Shown here one piece after another: positions 10,402-19,895 of a stretch of DNA of 64,000 bases. A program made the position numbers and the translations under genes. Positions within the stretch are counted from its first letter, which is position 1. Each line of letters starts with the position of its first letter. The notes under the pieces were generated by a model. That model made no database searches. It worked only from the letters and a program-made list of their open reading frames with translations, and was not told the DNA's origin. This DNA comes from Saccharomyces uvarum (taxonomy: Eukaryota; Ascomycota; Saccharomycetes; Saccharomycetales; Saccharomycetaceae), in the NCBI GenBank assembly GCA_947243795.1, contig OX365941.1, positions 248,001-312,000 on the forward strand, given 5' to 3'.

Positions 10402-10738
10402 TTGGTTAAATGAGATATACACTATTTCTTAACTAGCTAAGTACTTTCCACTATATAAATATATATGAATATATGCCTTGCGTTTTTGCGCTCGTATCAC
10501 ATGAGAAACTCAAAATACTGGAAAAAGAAATGTGAAAAAATTAACTAAAATTTTGGCGATGAGGTCCTATAACAGTGGAGTGTGTAGTTGCTATGTATTA
10601 TCTTAATAAGTTGAAAAGTTGTCCTCAGAAACCTTCAAGAACAAAAAAATACTTGGCGTCACCGTCTTTGTTTCTATTTGAATTTTTGCCTTTAACCCGT
10701 TCACACTCTTCAGCCTAGTTTTTCTAACTAAACCAAAA
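10402..10738 (+). promoter_or_regulatory. RIO2 promoter with PAC and RRPE motifs
   Basis: GCGATGAG, an exact PAC box, lies at 10556-10563, preceded by RRPE-like A/T elements (TGAAAAAATT at 10533-10542 and TAAAATTTT at 10546-10554). The PAC plus RRPE pair, about 180 bases before the RIO2 ATG, is the signature of the yeast ribosome-biogenesis regulon (Dot6/Tod6 and Stb3). This fits the role of Rio2. Confidence 0.75.
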
Positions 10739-12037
10739 ATGAAATTAGATACATCTCATATGAGATACTTGACGACGGATGACTTTCGTGTCCTACAAGC
10801 CGTCGAACAAGGCTCTAAGGGTCATGAAGTTGTCCCAACTCTCATGATTCACCAGATCTCAGGCATGAGGTCACAATCGGGTACAAACAGAGCCATTAGT
10901 GATTTGGCCAAGCTGAGCTTAATCTCCAAAATGAGAAATATAAAGTATGACGGTTATAGACTAACATACAATGGTATTGATTATTTGGCCTTGAAAACCA
11001 TGCTGAACAGGGATACTGTTTATTCCGTCGGTAACACGATTGGTGTTGGTAAGGAATCTGACATTTATAAAGTGAGTGACAAGGACGGGAATCCAAGAGT
11101 GATAAAGATTCACAGATTGGGTAGAACCTCCTTCCATACTGTCAGGAACAATAGAGATTACTTGCGGAAATCTAACCAAGGTGCGAACTGGATGCATCTT
11201 TCGCGTTTAGCCGCTAATAAAGAATATCAGTTTATGTCAATGCTATATTCAAAGGGCTTCAAAGTCCCTGAGCCATTCGATAATTCACGTCACATTGTTG
11301 TGATGGAGCTGATTAATGGTTTCCCAATGAGAAGACTAAGAAAACATAAAAATATACCCAAACTTTACAGCGATCTAATGTGTTTTATTGTTCAACTAGG
11401 CAACAGTGGGCTCATTCATTGTGATTTCAACGAATTCAATGTCATGATTAAAGATGAATTAGAAGATGAAAATGACTGTGGGTTTGTGGTTATTGATTTC
11501 CCACAATGTGTATCTATTCAACACCAAGACGCCGACTACTATTTCCAAAGAGACGTTGATTGTATTCGCCGTTTTTTTAAAAAGAAACTGAAGTACGAAC
11601 CAAAACCAGACTCCTCAATGCTCGATACAGACGGTTTCGGAGATGGTTATAAATACGCCTATCCCGAATTCAGCAGAGATATTAAGAGAAGCGACAATTT
11701 GGATGAATTAGTACAGGCTTCCGGATTTAGCAAAAAACATCCAGGTGATAGGAGTTTAGAAGACGCTGTTGAAAGCATGAGGAATGCTGCTTATAACTCA
11801 GATGAGGAGGCAGAAGACGAAGCAGAAGCAGAAGCAGAAGCAGAAGACGAAGACGAAGACGATGAGGGTGTTGATTCAGAGGAGGAGGAATATTATGATT
11901 CTAAATCCGATGAAGAGAGTTCTGGTGACGACAGCGAAAATTCGCAAGAAGAAGAAAACGAACGTATTATAGAGGCGCTTTCTAGCGGTGTTGGAAACCT
12001 AAAAATGGATAAATTAGGAAACTATTTACTAGAGTAG
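10739..12037 (+). CDS. RIO2: Rio2, atypical protein kinase/ATPase of 40S maturation
   Basis: Essential RIO-family kinase/ATPase that binds pre-40S particles and is needed for the final 20S to 18S rRNA step in the cytoplasm. An N-terminal winged helix (residues about 8-85) precedes the RIO kinase fold. The nucleotide loop reads IGVGKESDIYKV (about 100-111). The catalytic loop is LIHCDFNEFNVMI with the catalytic Asp, and the metal-binding DFP motif is VVIDFPQC. A Glu/Ala/Asp-rich acidic tail follows (EAEAEAEAEDEDEDDE, about residues 361-376). The 432 residues compare with about 425 normally; the excess is in the tail. Confidence 0.96.
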   Translation: MKLDTSHMRYLTTDDFRVLQAVEQGSKGHEVVPTLMIHQISGMRSQSGTNRAISDLAKLSLISKMRNIKYDGYRLTYNGIDYLALKTMLNRDTVYSVGNTIGVGKESDIYKVSDKDGNPRVIKIHRLGRTSFHTVRNNRDYLRKSNQGANWMHLSRLAANKEYQFMSMLYSKGFKVPEPFDNSRHIVVMELINGFPMRRLRKHKNIPKLYSDLMCFIVQLGNSGLIHCDFNEFNVMIKDELEDENDCGFVVIDFPQCVSIQHQDADYYFQRDVDCIRRFFKKKLKYEPKPDSSMLDTDGFGDGYKYAYPEFSRDIKRSDNLDELVQASGFSKKHPGDRSLEDAVESMRNAAYNSDEEAEDEAEAEAEAEDEDEDDEGVDSEEEEYYDSKSDEESSGDDSENSQEEENERIIEALSSGVGNLKMDKLGNYLLE

Positions 12038-12182
12038 ATTAAGTAGCTGTAAACAATCATCAAAAAACCACTTGTAGATCTCATTTTTTGAAGAAAAATT
12101 ATTCATTAGTACAGGAGAAAAGGATTATCTATAAACGTATATATATGTACGAGCCATGTTATGTTGTAGTGTTAGTTTTGAA

Positions 12183-13658
12183 TCAATCGTATTCTACGCC
12201 CGATCCCTCCTCCTCTTCTTCTTCTTCTTCCTCCTCATCATTGTCAATTTCGATGGGAATATCCTCAAGCTCTAAGGTTTCTTTGAATTCTTTATATTGA
12301 AGTTCCTGACCCACTTCGTTATTTATAAGCATAATGTTGTTATCAGTCTGAGATGCAATGTGTCCTCTTTCGTTGTCGTCATCATCTTCATCGTTATCGT
12401 CACCCTCCTCTTCCTCTTCCTCTTCCTCTTCCTCTTCAGCTTCCACTCCACCCTCTGCATCATCTGAGAATTCTTGGCCACTCCCATCGGAAAGATCACT
12501 TTCAGCTTCGAAATTTTGATCATTTTCCTCATCATCATCGGAGAATGTTTCTGTCTTTTTTTCATCTTGCATTTGACGAGTGGCTTCTTGTAAGATAGAT
12601 GGCTGGTTGGTTTCACCATCAGTTGGCTGCTGAGCTTTATTTTTAGACTTAGCCTTTAATTCCTCAGACATCGATTTATCCTTCATTTGTTTTCTTTTAA
12701 CGTAATCGTCAATTTTGGCATACTCTGTTTGATCTATCATCGAAAATTCGTACTTTTCACCATCTTTTGTTACCAAAGTGGCGTTGAATGTCAATCTAGT
12801 AATGGATGAATATGTTATAGATTCGATATCTGAAGCGTCAAATAACAGAATTGGTTTTTTAAACCCGAATATTATATTATCTGGTAAAAAATATAATGTA
12901 CCTTCTTTAGTGCCTCTATGACATTCCACGTGGAATGAGCTTATTTGTTCTGCATCGGCCGCATTAGTGTTGATGAATGGGTTCGAGATTTTGAAACCTG
13001 TCAAGATGGCTTGTTTCCTCATGTACTCAACACACTTATCGAAATCTATTACGTTGGAGTCGAGGAGCCCTAACTTCTTGAATTGATTCAGTGTGTTTTC
13101 TTTATTTAAGGTCATTAATACAGGATCTGAAAATTTGTTGTCTGCACATGCCGTATAAGTCATGAAAAGGTATATTAAATTGGGTTTTTCTGGCACTGGC
13201 AGGAATGAAGCCATCTTAATGTTACTGTTTAGTTGGTAAATGGTCAGTTCTCTTTCATTTCCCTTTAGAAACGTTATTACTGGAGATCCATCGATATTAG
13301 AAAGATAGAAAACCAAATCAAGTTTTTTCCTTAGTGGTGACAGTACAGAAACACCTTCTAATTTGAAAATGGTGTTAGCCTCGGAAATCACATCTGTTTT
13401 AAGTTCATCTGGTGAATTATGCAACTTGGGCTTCTTATGCTGTCCATTCTTGCCGTTGTTAGTTTCATCCAATCCATAATTATACAGTTCTTCGAAGATT
13501 TCTAATGAGTTCGGCAATGCCTTAACGATAAGGCCAATTTTCTCGCTAAGAGGCTCTGGCAGATGATCGAGAAACGATTTTGACATGAAATTTGTAAAGC
13601 TTTTCAATGTGATGCTAGCTCTCTTTAGGTCCATACCTTGGGTTGATTCACACGTCAT
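12183..13658 (-). CDS. RTT106: Rtt106, histone H3-H4 chaperone
   Basis: Nuclear chaperone that binds K56-acetylated H3-H4 for replication-coupled nucleosome assembly, and works in heterochromatic silencing and at histone gene promoters. A double PH-like core is seen in the middle (ITFLKGNERELTIYQLN..., then FHVECHRGTKEGTLYFLPDNIIFGFKKPILLFDASDIESITYSSI). The C-terminal third is disordered and very acidic, ending DNDEEEEEEEEEEGSGVEYD. From the ATG at 13658 the product has 491 residues, against about 455 for S. cerevisiae. The reference start seems to correspond to Met25 (MSKSF..., ATG at 13586), giving 467. The acidic tail accounts for the rest. Either start is possible. Confidence 0.93.
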   Translation of the reverse strand: MTCESTQGMDLKRASITLKSFTNFMSKSFLDHLPEPLSEKIGLIVKALPNSLEIFEELYNYGLDETNNGKNGQHKKPKLHNSPDELKTDVISEANTIFKLEGVSVLSPLRKKLDLVFYLSNIDGSPVITFLKGNERELTIYQLNSNIKMASFLPVPEKPNLIYLFMTYTACADNKFSDPVLMTLNKENTLNQFKKLGLLDSNVIDFDKCVEYMRKQAILTGFKISNPFINTNAADAEQISSFHVECHRGTKEGTLYFLPDNIIFGFKKPILLFDASDIESITYSSITRLTFNATLVTKDGEKYEFSMIDQTEYAKIDDYVKRKQMKDKSMSEELKAKSKNKAQQPTDGETNQPSILQEATRQMQDEKKTETFSDDDEENDQNFEAESDLSDGSGQEFSDDAEGGVEAEEEEEEEEEEEGDDNDEDDDDNERGHIASQTDNNIMLINNEVGQELQYKEFKETLELEDIPIEIDNDEEEEEEEEEEGSGVEYD

Positions 13659-13713
13659 AATGCTAATATTTCATTAAATGCACTCTAATATTTTGGCGGT
13701 TGAAAAAATCACG

Positions 13714-13719
13714 ACGCGT
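13714..13719. promoter_or_regulatory. MCB element (MBF site) in RTT106 promoter
   Basis: ACGCGT, the exact MluI cell-cycle box bound by Mbp1-Swi6, lies 56 bases upstream of the 13658 ATG, between the SPS18 stop and RTT106. A G1/S-timed histone chaperone would fit MBF control, but a single 6-mer is weak proof. Confidence 0.5.
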
Positions 13720-13799
13720 CAGTTATGTAGCGGGGTAACCCTTGGAAAGAGCAATATGTAAAGGTCAGTTCTATTTAGTTTACTACAATAAACGTGTTT

Positions 13800-14702
13800 T
13801 TAGTTGAACTCGGAAGGAAGAATGTCTTCTCCAGTAAAACAAGAAAATACTGGCAAGGGTAAATGGGACGTCTCATGTATTTTTTCGTTAAAATGCACTA
13901 GTGACCTTTTGAGGTCATCTGACAAATTCCTTTGTTGAATATTCTCAATCGTTGGTTGGACGATTGTGCCTTTGAAATCTTCATATGATTTGTGTAATGC
14001 GTCTGAAAGTAACAGCCAGCTTTTGGAAATAGTACCAATGGGGTCCTTCTGGAATTTTTCGATTGTTAGCGTACTTGAGGCGCTTGTAATATCATTTTCA
14101 TTCTGGTTTTCTTGGGATCTCAAACGGCTGGGGAACCTTTCACAGTCTTGGAAATTGCGAGTTCCAAGCGCTTTACCCGGTAGTACAAATTCAGCGCTCT
14201 CTGAATTGATAACGTTCCCGGAAATTTCTTTTAATGCTGGGCCTCTAATTTGGTTTATAGCGCCATTTGCATACTGCTCGAAGTTATTAAAACCCAAATA
14301 CATATTTTCGTTTATGTCCTTACCACGGACTTCATTGGTTAGCCTTCTCCTATAACTTTTAGCAAACAAATTATCGTATTTGTCACGTAATGGAGTTCCG
14401 TTTTGCATAATACCGTTTTTGGACAAAAAGCAGCCAAATCTGAAATTCCCACTTTTTTCCACCTTCCGGATATCCTTTTCTTCAAAGCTGTCCATTGTGA
14501 TAGATTTTACATAAAATAAGTTTGCATCTAAGCCTCTCAGAAGGTTTGCACAATTGACACAAATGAATATACCAAAGCTAGAAGAAACGAACTGTGGATT
14601 GACGCTCTTGCATTCAAAACACTTGTTATTGCCTGCGACTTTCTTAGCACATAGCAATCTCTTTCGATTTTCCATATCTCTGCTATTATCAAAAAATTGC
14701 AT
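13800..14702 (-). CDS. SPS18: Sps18, sporulation-specific ArfGAP-like zinc finger protein
   Basis: Sporulation-induced protein of uncertain function, related to Gcs1. An N-terminal Cys4 zinc finger of the ArfGAP type is visible at residues about 28-51: CFEC, 16 residues, then CVNC, followed by the arginine-containing ANLLRGL typical of the fold. The rest is poorly conserved, with a LIEFTIEN-like Arf-GAP tail not evident. The length of 300 equals the reference. It diverges from SPS19 across 255 to 310 bases, and the two share a sporulation promoter in S. cerevisiae. Divergence from the remembered reference is high, as expected for a fast-evolving meiotic gene. Confidence 0.93.
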   Translation of the reverse strand: MQFFDNSRDMENRKRLLCAKKVAGNNKCFECKSVNPQFVSSSFGIFICVNCANLLRGLDANLFYVKSITMDSFEEKDIRKVEKSGNFRFGCFLSKNGIMQNGTPLRDKYDNLFAKSYRRRLTNEVRGKDINENMYLGFNNFEQYANGAINQIRGPALKEISGNVINSESAEFVLPGKALGTRNFQDCERFPSRLRSQENQNENDITSASSTLTIEKFQKDPIGTISKSWLLLSDALHKSYEDFKGTIVQPTIENIQQRNLSDDLKRSLVHFNEKIHETSHLPLPVFSCFTGEDILPSEFN

Positions 14703-14832
14703 GTCCCCTTTGGTTCCGTGTTATTCTGCCTTTCTTTCAATACTTTCCCCCTCAAAACTTCCATGAATTGAAAAAACAATGCCATATAATACGCAAATTA
14801 ATAAACCTTTATTATGCGTCTTTTAACTCGAC

Positions 14833-14842
14833 GTCACAAAAT
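14833..14842 (+). promoter_or_regulatory. Middle sporulation element (Ndt80/Sum1 site)
   Basis: GTCACAAAAT fits the MSE consensus (DNCRCAAAWD) at every position. Ndt80 activates and Sum1 represses through such sites, giving mid-meiotic expression. It lies in the shared SPS18/SPS19 promoter, 131 bases from the SPS18 start. Confidence 0.8.
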
Positions 14843-14844
14843 CA

Positions 14845-14861
14845 GCGCGGCGACGCCGCGC
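14845..14861. promoter_or_regulatory. 17-bp GC palindrome in SPS18/SPS19 promoter
   Basis: GCGCGGCG, a central A, then CGCCGCGC forms a perfect 17-base inverted repeat in an otherwise AT-rich spacer. It is placed between the MSE and the oleate element. The symmetric form suggests a dimeric DNA-binding protein serving both divergent genes; the factor is not identified from sequence. Confidence 0.7.
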
Positions 14862-14862
14862 A

Positions 14863-14886
14863 CGGGGTTTAACACTACTAAATCCG
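14863..14886 (+). promoter_or_regulatory. Oleate response element upstream of SPS19
   Basis: CGG at 14863-14865 and CCG at 14884-14886 are separated by 18 bases, the geometry of the Pip2-Oaf1 oleate response element. SPS19 is a known oleate-induced peroxisomal gene, so the match is functionally sensible. It overlaps neither the MSE nor the palindrome just upstream. Confidence 0.8.
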
Positions 14887-14957
14887 CAAGTATTGGAGTT
14901 TGCCAAAAGGTATAAGAACAGCATTCAAAACTAAAGACATCCAAAACTCGTACTAAG

Positions 14958-15041
14958 ATGTCTAGACTTAACTTTTCAACTTCGAGGAATAAAGAATCGG
15001 ATTTGGAAAACTATGAATACAGGAAATACTCTGGACAGTAA
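14958..15041 (+). other. Upstream ORF overlapping the SPS19 start
   Basis: An ATG at 14958 opens a 27-codon frame (MSRLNFSTSRNKESD...) that ends with TAA at 15039-15041, out of frame with and overlapping the SPS19 ATG at 15013. If the transcript starts upstream of 14958, ribosomes would meet this ATG first. Whether the mRNA includes it is unknown. Confidence 0.5.
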
Positions 15042-15891
15042 GTTTGTGACCGAAGGTTCGTGGAGGCCTGAATTATTTAAGGGTAAAGTGGCATTTGTCA
15101 CTGGCGGTGCTGGAACCATATGCCGAGTGCAAACAGAAGCATTGGTTCTTCTCGGTTGCAAAGCTGCTATTGTCGGAAGAGATCAGGAAAGGACGCAAAA
15201 AGCCGCAAAAGAGATTTCAAGATTGGTGAAAGACGATGATGCAGTTTTGCCCATCGCAAACGTTGACGTTCGTAATTTTAAACAGATTGAGGATGCCGTT
15301 ATGAAGACGGTGAAGAAATTTGGTAGGATCGATTTTGTGATTGCCGGCGCTGCTGGCAATTTCGTTTGTGATTTCGCAAATCTCTCGCCAAATGCCTTCA
15401 AATCCGTTATTGATATAGATTTATTGGGGAGCTTCAACACGGCAAAGGCATGCGTAAAGGAACTAAAAAAGTCAAAAGGTTCTATTCTTTTTGTCTCTGC
15501 TACTTTTCATTATTACGGTGTGCCCTTCCAAGGCCATGTTGGAGCCGCCAAAGCTGGTATTGATGCCTTGGCGAAAAATCTAGCGGTTGAATTAGGTCCT
15601 CTAGGCATACGTTCCAACTGCATTGCTCCAGGTGCTATTGATAACACAGAAGGTATGAAAAGATTGGCCGGGGCCAAGTATAAAGAAAAGGCCCTAGCAA
15701 AGATCCCTTTACAAAGGCTTGGATCTACAAGAGACATAGCCGAATCAACAGTATATATTTTTTCGCCTGCCGCGTCTTACGTCACTGGTACTGTCTTAAT
15801 TGTTGATGGTGGTATGTGGCATTTAGGAACTTATTTTGGCCATGAGCTATACCCAGAAACCCTAGTCAAGAGTATGGCATCTAAATTGTAA
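15013..15891 (+). CDS. SPS19: Sps19, peroxisomal 2,4-dienoyl-CoA reductase
   Basis: NADPH-dependent reductase that lets yeast beta-oxidise unsaturated fatty acids with even-numbered double bonds; it acts in the peroxisome and is also sporulation-induced. The SDR fold is clear. The cofactor motif VTGGAGTICR lies at about residues 30-39. The decarboxylated-substrate type active site lacks the classical YxxxK Tyr, as in the DECR family, but keeps the lysine region AAKAGIDALAKNLAVELGPLGIRSN. It ends in SKL, a canonical PTS1 import signal. The length of 292 equals the reference, which supports the ATG at 15013 over other starts. Confidence 0.96.
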   Translation: MNTGNTLDSKFVTEGSWRPELFKGKVAFVTGGAGTICRVQTEALVLLGCKAAIVGRDQERTQKAAKEISRLVKDDDAVLPIANVDVRNFKQIEDAVMKTVKKFGRIDFVIAGAAGNFVCDFANLSPNAFKSVIDIDLLGSFNTAKACVKELKKSKGSILFVSATFHYYGVPFQGHVGAAKAGIDALAKNLAVELGPLGIRSNCIAPGAIDNTEGMKRLAGAKYKEKALAKIPLQRLGSTRDIAESTVYIFSPAASYVTGTVLIVDGGMWHLGTYFGHELYPETLVKSMASKL

Positions 15892-16055
15892 TATGATAGA
15901 TATTGAGTATTATTATTATATGACACTTTTTATATGCTTTTTGATAGTTATTTGTATATTTACTAAACTTTATATACAATGAGCTTACTATCATTGTTAC
16001 AATCATGACCTGTATTCTAGCGTTGTCTTTCTTACTTTCAAAATGGAGATAAGGC

Positions 16056-18635
16056 TTATGTGCTTGCATTCATTTGGTCGACGCTCTTCTTAAATGCTAA
16101 CTGATCACCAGAATAATGAGGATCATTGTCAAAATGCTCAATCTCCGAATGTAATCGTTTGACGTTTTTCATGTCAATATCCTCTAAATGATTAGAAGCC
16201 AATCCATCTGTTGATATATTTACTGAAACATTATTTTCGCTTTCAAGGCTATTTTCTAAACTTGAATGATCTGGTTTACTTTCCCCTCCAAATTTCAGCA
16301 TATCCTGAATGAACGGAATATAAGTAGCCTTTCTTAGAATGCTACCGTAAGTTTGGACTAAGTATTTGTTTAAAATAGTAAAGTTTGTCCGGCTATTATT
16401 TGCATTTGGTTTAATGATATTATTGCTTCTATTGCGAGTACCGTTGCTGTCTTCCCTTCTGTTATGGTCATCGTCTCGATGCATTCTGCACTCCATTATG
16501 ATAATTCGACAAAAATCTTGAATGCACGAATTTGCAAGATTATTTTTGTCTATGTTCTCTTGGAAGAGTTTGAAAATTGGTGCATACAGATTTTTAGAAA
16601 TCATGTATCGATGATAGTATTTATCATCAAGACATAAGATATTTTTAATGCACCTTACCGCTGTTAGTCTTAGCTGCAGTATGTGGTTACCTTTGATAAG
16701 GTTGCTGACAGAATCTAGTATACCATTTTCTAGTATGAATCTCCTAGACAAAACACGGTCGTGTTCAGTGCAAACAAATGATACTAGCTTTACTAAATGA
16801 ATCAACAAAAGATCGTCTTTTTGAGCCTTTTTGATTTTACCATTCATTTCTGTCATTTCTGTTGTGGCATCTTTTTTGATTAGTCGCCCAAATAGTATCG
16901 GAGCTATTTTATTGTAAAAATTGGTAAAATATTCCATTATTTGAAACTCCGATTCAGACTCTGTTGCCTCAAGATTATTCATATCATCATTGTTGTAGTT
17001 ATAGCTATCTAAATTGATTGAATCAGAATTTAAACCATAACCAAAACTTGGGAAGTCTTCAGACGTATTTTTTGATTCGTTGTTAGATCTGCTCATGAGA
17101 TCATATGAACCTTCACCATTACTGAGACATCCTTCTGGGTGAAGCAAGGTGTTTAGCGCTTGCACGACTTGTTCGCGTAACCCAGGACTTTTATCGCTTA
17201 AAAGGATCGTTGAAAGTATTAATAATAGCTTGGAGTCAGTATTGGAGTTGTAACCCTGTGAATTGTTTCGAGTGGGACATTTGTCATCCGGCGCTACTTT
17301 GTGTTGTTGTTTGAAAGAGTTTTCATTTTGAACGTTGTGAATCAATAGGATGTCATGCTCGATGATGGTAATGATAGTATCGGTAGCCAAAATGCGAACG
17401 TTACTATCAGTTTCCAAGTGAAATGCATAATCTAAGACTTTAAATAGACCCTTTCGGACAAGTGTCTTATAGAATTTGGAACGGTCAAGTGCGTCTAAAT
17501 TAATGGACATTTGAACACATTGTTGAAGTAATCTGATTCCGTCTTTACGTTTTTGTACAAACTTCTCTTTCTCTACGGGGCTATCTGGAAGTGTATCAGT
17601 ATCATAAAGCTCTATGAGCCTATCTAAGAAAGTCCCCACTTGAAGAAAGTCGATGATGCATGTTTCTAAATCCATTACTATTTCCGAGATTAAATTAAAG
17701 TTGTGATCATCCAGAAACCGTACTAATACTACATCTTTTAAGAACTGCAAACGGAAGCATTTTTTCATTATTATTTTTAGGTCTTCATTTTCAAGTGGAA
17801 TAACTTCTTTGAAATTGGGCCCTTTTGAGCCCAGATATTTTCTATGGTTAGCCTTTGATGTGGGATATTCAGTATCGTATTCCAGGATGCCCACTATTCC
17901 CATAATCCTATCATCTTCGACCATTGATTCCAGTATATCCCTTTGATTGTAAAGTATCAAAGTCTTGATAATATTACTTAATAGAAATAAGTCCTTCGGT
18001 ATTTTTTCTTCTTCCGCTTTATGGAAATGAGAAATCAACATATCAACGTAATTTGACTGGAGGATAAATTCTATGGTCTCGTTTTTCAAAAAATCAAAAG
18101 AGGTGTTTTCATTCAAGATTCTTAGAGCTTCTAGTAACGTTCGGCCATTTTGTTCAGAGCAATTAGAGGGTAATGTCACTGGGCCTGTTATAATGTCATG
18201 AACGGATCCGAGTCCATTGTCGCTAGATTTAACAGTGACCAAAGAAATATTCGATTCTATGTTTCTTTGAACGTGGACAATGAATTCACATAGGGCATCA
18301 CATCCCATGCTTTCCTCAAAACTCAAGGCTATATCCTTCCCACCCAAGTCTTTCCAAACGATGAGTGTTTCTTCTTGTCGTTGGTATTCAATATTTCCTT
18401 CTAATTTAGATTTCAATAGAGTTTCAGTTGGCGAGTCTTCGTCTGAGACAACAAGATATGCGAGTTTGCTTTCATCTACCTCTCCAATACAAAATCCTGT
18501 CCCTGTGTCTTTCCATTCGTTGTTTTCAAGGATGTAAACCTTTACTCTTTTGGGCTCAGTGTTAACAGAGACAGTCTGTTCATTATCCTCATCCATCGGA
18601 GTTGGAGAAGTTGTCGGTGTACCCGGTAACGACAT
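16056..18635 (-). CDS. PSY2: Psy2, regulatory subunit of PP4 phosphatase
   Basis: Orthologue of PP4R3/SMEK. It targets the Pph3-Psy2 phosphatase to substrates such as Rad53 and gamma-H2A in DNA-damage checkpoint recovery, and to Zip1 in meiosis. An N-terminal EVH1-type PH fold is seen (residues about 27-135, [23 protein letters not shown] then LIVWKDL). It is followed by the helical SMK-1 domain and ARM-like repeats with [13 protein letters not shown] and [25 protein letters not shown]. Asn/Ser-rich inserts and an acidic C-terminus follow. The 859 residues match the usual 858. It converges on SPS19. Confidence 0.95.
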   Translation of the reverse strand: MSLPGTPTTSPTPMDEDNEQTVSVNTEPKRVKVYILENNEWKDTGTGFCIGEVDESKLAYLVVSDEDSPTETLLKSKLEGNIEYQRQEETLIVWKDLGGKDIALSFEESMGCDALCEFIVHVQRNIESNISLVTVKSSDNGLGSVHDIITGPVTLPSNCSEQNGRTLLEALRILNENTSFDFLKNETIEFILQSNYVDMLISHFHKAEEEKIPKDLFLLSNIIKTLILYNQRDILESMVEDDRIMGIVGILEYDTEYPTSKANHRKYLGSKGPNFKEVIPLENEDLKIIMKKCFRLQFLKDVVLVRFLDDHNFNLISEIVMDLETCIIDFLQVGTFLDRLIELYDTDTLPDSPVEKEKFVQKRKDGIRLLQQCVQMSINLDALDRSKFYKTLVRKGLFKVLDYAFHLETDSNVRILATDTIITIIEHDILLIHNVQNENSFKQQHKVAPDDKCPTRNNSQGYNSNTDSKLLLILSTILLSDKSPGLREQVVQALNTLLHPEGCLSNGEGSYDLMSRSNNESKNTSEDFPSFGYGLNSDSINLDSYNYNNDDMNNLEATESESEFQIMEYFTNFYNKIAPILFGRLIKKDATTEMTEMNGKIKKAQKDDLLLIHLVKLVSFVCTEHDRVLSRRFILENGILDSVSNLIKGNHILQLRLTAVRCIKNILCLDDKYYHRYMISKNLYAPIFKLFQENIDKNNLANSCIQDFCRIIIMECRMHRDDDHNRREDSNGTRNRSNNIIKPNANNSRTNFTILNKYLVQTYGSILRKATYIPFIQDMLKFGGESKPDHSSLENSLESENNVSVNISTDGLASNHLEDIDMKNVKRLHSEIEHFDNDPHYSGDQLAFKKSVDQMNAST

Positions 18636-19154
18636 TGCCAGTACTATAATTCGATCTTATATCTTTCAACTAGTACAATTTCTTTTCAAACTCAGATTAA
18701 AGGAAAAAACCACTTGTAATTATTTATAACTGAACAAAAATGAGTTTTCGATGTATTTTAATACTAATGTAATGCACTCTTTTTTGTTTTTTTCAATATG
18801 CGCGAGTCTTGAAAACAGCAGAGCCTTTTGATGTATGTCAAAGGGGACTGGGAAAATGCTGTTAACTATGCCACTGTTGCAACCAGTTTCTATTGCACAA
18901 TTCTGGTTAATAACTTTCTTGTAAATGCCCTTTGACAAAGTAGTGTTGGTCTTCTTCCTTTTGTTTCTTCTTCGGGTGGAACACCAAAGGAAGAAAAAAA
19001 AAAAAGCAGATAGAAAAAGAAAAGATGGCGCGTCAAAAAAAGAAACGATTCTGTACATCAGCTTAGAAGATAACCATGGATCATTATTTGTTCACTAAAT
19101 ATGGATTTATGTAGCGTTATAGATTTGCCGGATTTCTGGACATGGCAGTTGCAA
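18636..19154. promoter_or_regulatory. PSY2 promoter / NNR1 3' spacer
   Basis: A 519-base gap between tandem minus-strand genes. It contains A/T tracts (a run of A near 18990-19010) but no recognisable site or RNA gene. A minus-strand frame at 18720-19058 encodes only low-complexity Phe/Lys runs from T/A tracts and is not credited. Confidence 0.5.
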
Positions 19155-19895
19155 TTACAACTTTAATATCTGGTCGGTGGACTCGTAACCGAAAGGCTCA
19201 AAGCCGTATTTGTTGGCAAAATCTCGAGGAATGAATCTTCCTCCCACGTAATGAGCTGTGTGCTTCTCCCTGATGTACGTGCTGCACGGTTTGGGAACGG
19301 TTAGAGATACAAGAACCGCAGGGTTGATTGCAGGCTGTGAGATGGGACCCTTATCTACGTCCCAACCTGTGGGGACGTCTACAGAAACGATGGGAATACG
19401 GTCTTGTAATTTACACAGTTCTTCGACGATACCCTTGAATGGTTCTCTCATCGGAGGTTTGTAACTAAAGCCAAATATTGCGTCCACAATACACAAAGTC
19501 TTCTCTGGCTTCAAGTAGTCGAGCCAGTTTCCCTCATCTTGCGACAATACAGGGACTTTGAAGAAATTTAACTGGTGAACCAGTTGCTTATAGAATTCAG
19601 TGCGTTCACTCCTTTTAGGGTAGTAAACAATAGGGTTGTAGCCAAAAAGCTTTAAATGTCTTGCACATACAAGACCATCCCCCCCATTATTACCAGGTCC
19701 AACAATAACAAATACGTGTTTGCCCCTCTCTGCTTCAGTCTTGCCCTTCAGAGGAAATTGGCGGCATACGGCCTGTGCAACACTAAACCCAGCTAATTCC
19801 ATTAATTGCTGTAAAGTGAATCCAATTTGAGGACCCATCAGTTCCTTGTCGATCTCAGCTGCAAGCTTGGAAGAAACGACTTTCAACGTTGACAT
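19155..19895 (-). CDS. NNR1: Nnr1, NAD(P)HX epimerase
   Basis: Repair enzyme that epimerises the S and R forms of hydrated NADH/NADPH (NAD(P)HX) so that the dehydratase (YKL151C in yeast) can restore the coenzyme. The YjeF_N domain fills the whole 246-residue protein, the usual length. The signature VIVGPGNNGGDGLVCARHLKLFGY (about residues 62-85) binds the nucleotide. CIVDAIFGFSYKPPMREPF carries the catalytic Asp region, and VDVPTGWDVDKG is a second conserved block. No mitochondrial presequence is evident. Confidence 0.96.
   Translation of the reverse strand: MSTLKVVSSKLAAEIDKELMGPQIGFTLQQLMELAGFSVAQAVCRQFPLKGKTEAERGKHVFVIVGPGNNGGDGLVCARHLKLFGYNPIVYYPKRSERTEFYKQLVHQLNFFKVPVLSQDEGNWLDYLKPEKTLCIVDAIFGFSYKPPMREPFKGIVEELCKLQDRIPIVSVDVPTGWDVDKGPISQPAINPAVLVSLTVPKPCSTYIREKHTAHYVGGRFIPRDFANKYGFEPFGYESTDQILKL

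Noticed and set aside
12323-12619. Lys/Arg-rich minus frame and Leu/His-rich plus frame around the RTT106 acidic tail
   Set aside because: Both are frame shadows of the GAA/GAG-rich coding repeat.
14554-14766. Plus-strand frame opposite the SPS18 N-terminus
   Set aside because: It is entirely antisense to the zinc-finger coding region, with no independent support.
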